From: an uncultured Megasphaera sp.
GTDB lineage: Bacteria > Bacillota > Negativicutes > Veillonellales > Megasphaeraceae
Assembly (NCBI GenBank): GCA_900554215.1
Contig: USGG01000080.1
Coordinates: 1-6,027 of the forward strand
DNA: 6,027 bases
Reading direction: 5' to 3'
Both the position numbers and the translations under genes were made by a program. Below are positions 5,533-6,027 of this stretch, piece after piece; position 1 is the first letter of the stretch, and every line of letters begins with the position of its first letter. The notes beneath the pieces are model-generated. The model was not told the origin of the DNA, did not search any database, and saw only the letters and a list, made by a program, of their open reading frames with translations.

Positions 5533-5830
5533 CGTAATAATGGTTAATGTCGGTACTGTCGCCTCTCCGTCTGCGTATCTCAAAAACGCCCGTACGTCAG
5601 GGTCCAGCATCTCGCTGTATCCCTTGCTTCAAGGAATATCTTCGTCGCCTCGTCGTTCAGCTCCAGGCCGGCTTCTACACGGCGGTTCCGAAAGGTATAA
5701 GTACATCGGCTATCTTAATTTGCAGTATTTTCTCAATAAAATGCTGACACAGGCGCTTATTGCACCTGACCTTTCGAAATAAAAAATTGTCCTATATGGT
5801 CAGTTCTTCCCAGTCCTTGATTCGCTTCAC
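5530..5830 (-). pseudogene. Decayed Rpn/PD-(D/E)XK nuclease-type gene (recombination-promoting nuclease / putative transposase family)
   Basis: The minus strand holds a broken gene. A GTG at 5830, with AAGGAGG 7 nt upstream (5838-5844), begins a frame reading VKRIKDWEELTI. A TAG at 5792-5794 (probably once CAG) follows, then DNFLFRKVRCNKRLCQ and HFIEKILQIKIADVLIP, the usual N-terminal block of this family. Around 5695-5710 the message shifts frame and jumps to what looks like the C-terminal part: YTFRNRRVEAGLELNDEATK, then IFLEA. Another frameshift near 5622-5634 leads to SKGYSEMLDPDVRAFLRYAD and a stop at 5530-5532. Only about 300 bp remain of a gene that is normally around 900 bp, so the nuclease core was probably deleted. 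A possible old promoter is TTGTCG-18 nt-TATTCT (5853-5882). The family call is from memory of its conserved blocks; no product is expected. Confidence 0.75.
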
Positions 5831-5930
5831 GGCCTCGCCTCCTTCTACTTGTAGAATACCAAACATGTGTACGCTTCGACAACAAATCAGCTATGCCAAA
5901 ACGGAAAGGAAGGTTCCGACACATATCGTA

Positions 5931-5939
5931 TGATATAAT
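5931..5939 (+). promoter_or_regulatory. Extended -10 promoter of the LysR-type gene
   Basis: TGATATAAT gives a consensus -10 (5934-5939) with the TGn extension. No good -35 box lies at the right distance upstream, which is common for extended -10 promoters. Transcription would start near 5946, about 24 nt before the ATG. Confidence 0.55.
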
Positions 5940-5969
5940 ACAGATAGATGATATAAAGGAGCTGAGGTC

Positions 5970-6027
5970 ATGGAAATCCGCGTACTTCGATATTTTCTTA
6001 CAGTCGTTCAGGAAGGCAGCATTACCC
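5970..6027 (+). CDS. LysR-family transcriptional regulator, N-terminus only
   Basis: Only 19 codons are in the window, reading MEIRVLRYFLTVVQEGSIT. This is the classic start of a LysR-type DNA-binding domain, in which the L-R/x-Y-F-x-x-V-x-x-x-G-S-I/F pattern forms the first helix before the helix-turn-helix. The ATG at 5970 follows AAAGGAG at 5955-5961 with 8 nt spacing. The target genes are probably beyond the right edge or elsewhere; the gene to its left is a wreck, so no divergent partner remains on this side. Confidence 0.88.
   Translation, partial: MEIRVLRYFLTVVQEGSIT

Noticed and set aside
5525..5782. 85-codon plus-strand open frame in the terminator-LysR gap
   Set aside because: It starts inside the terminator stem, has no ribosome site, and lies opposite the recognisable remains of a minus-strand nuclease gene.

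Overview
The window is a compact, fairly GC-rich bacterial stretch. Its strong AGGAGG-type ribosome sites, Firmicutes-like promoters and gene content suggest a low-oxygen gut or rumen member of the Negativicutes, something like Megasphaera. The genus is inferred from protein and codon style and was not checked against any database.

Left two thirds (1-3566, all minus strand, read right to left): a promoter just upstream of dhaK (about 3528-3556) drives a dihydroxyacetone kinase operon, dhaK-dhaL-dhaM. Two further genes follow at close spacing: a membrane-anchored alpha/beta hydrolase, then a GNAT acetyltransferase that runs off the left edge. DhaK binds dihydroxyacetone, DhaL carries ADP/ATP, and the single-domain DhaM relays phosphate from the general PTS proteins, which must be encoded elsewhere. 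The product, dihydroxyacetone phosphate, enters glycolysis.

Middle (3567-5459): a TetR-family regulator (minus) diverges from a flavin reductase-like gene and a flavodoxin (plus). The 164-bp gap between them carries two strong, back-to-back promoters whose -35 boxes overlap. A 24-bp interrupted palindrome is centred on the regulator's own -10 box. This looks like a self-contained, autoregulated redox cassette. A long perfect-stem hairpin (5475-5532) closes it.

Right end (5530-6027): the stretch after the terminator has no intact gene, but the minus strand holds the decayed remains of an Rpn/PD-(D/E)XK-type nuclease (putative transposase family). It has a good ribosome site, a nonsense codon at position 13, an apparent large internal deletion and at least one frameshift. 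The window ends in the first 19 codons of a LysR-type regulator preceded by an extended -10 promoter.

No RNA gene, CRISPR array, prophage or new defence-type system was found. The most unusual items are the decayed nuclease gene, the divergent promoter/operator architecture, and the hairpin between dhaL and dhaM.
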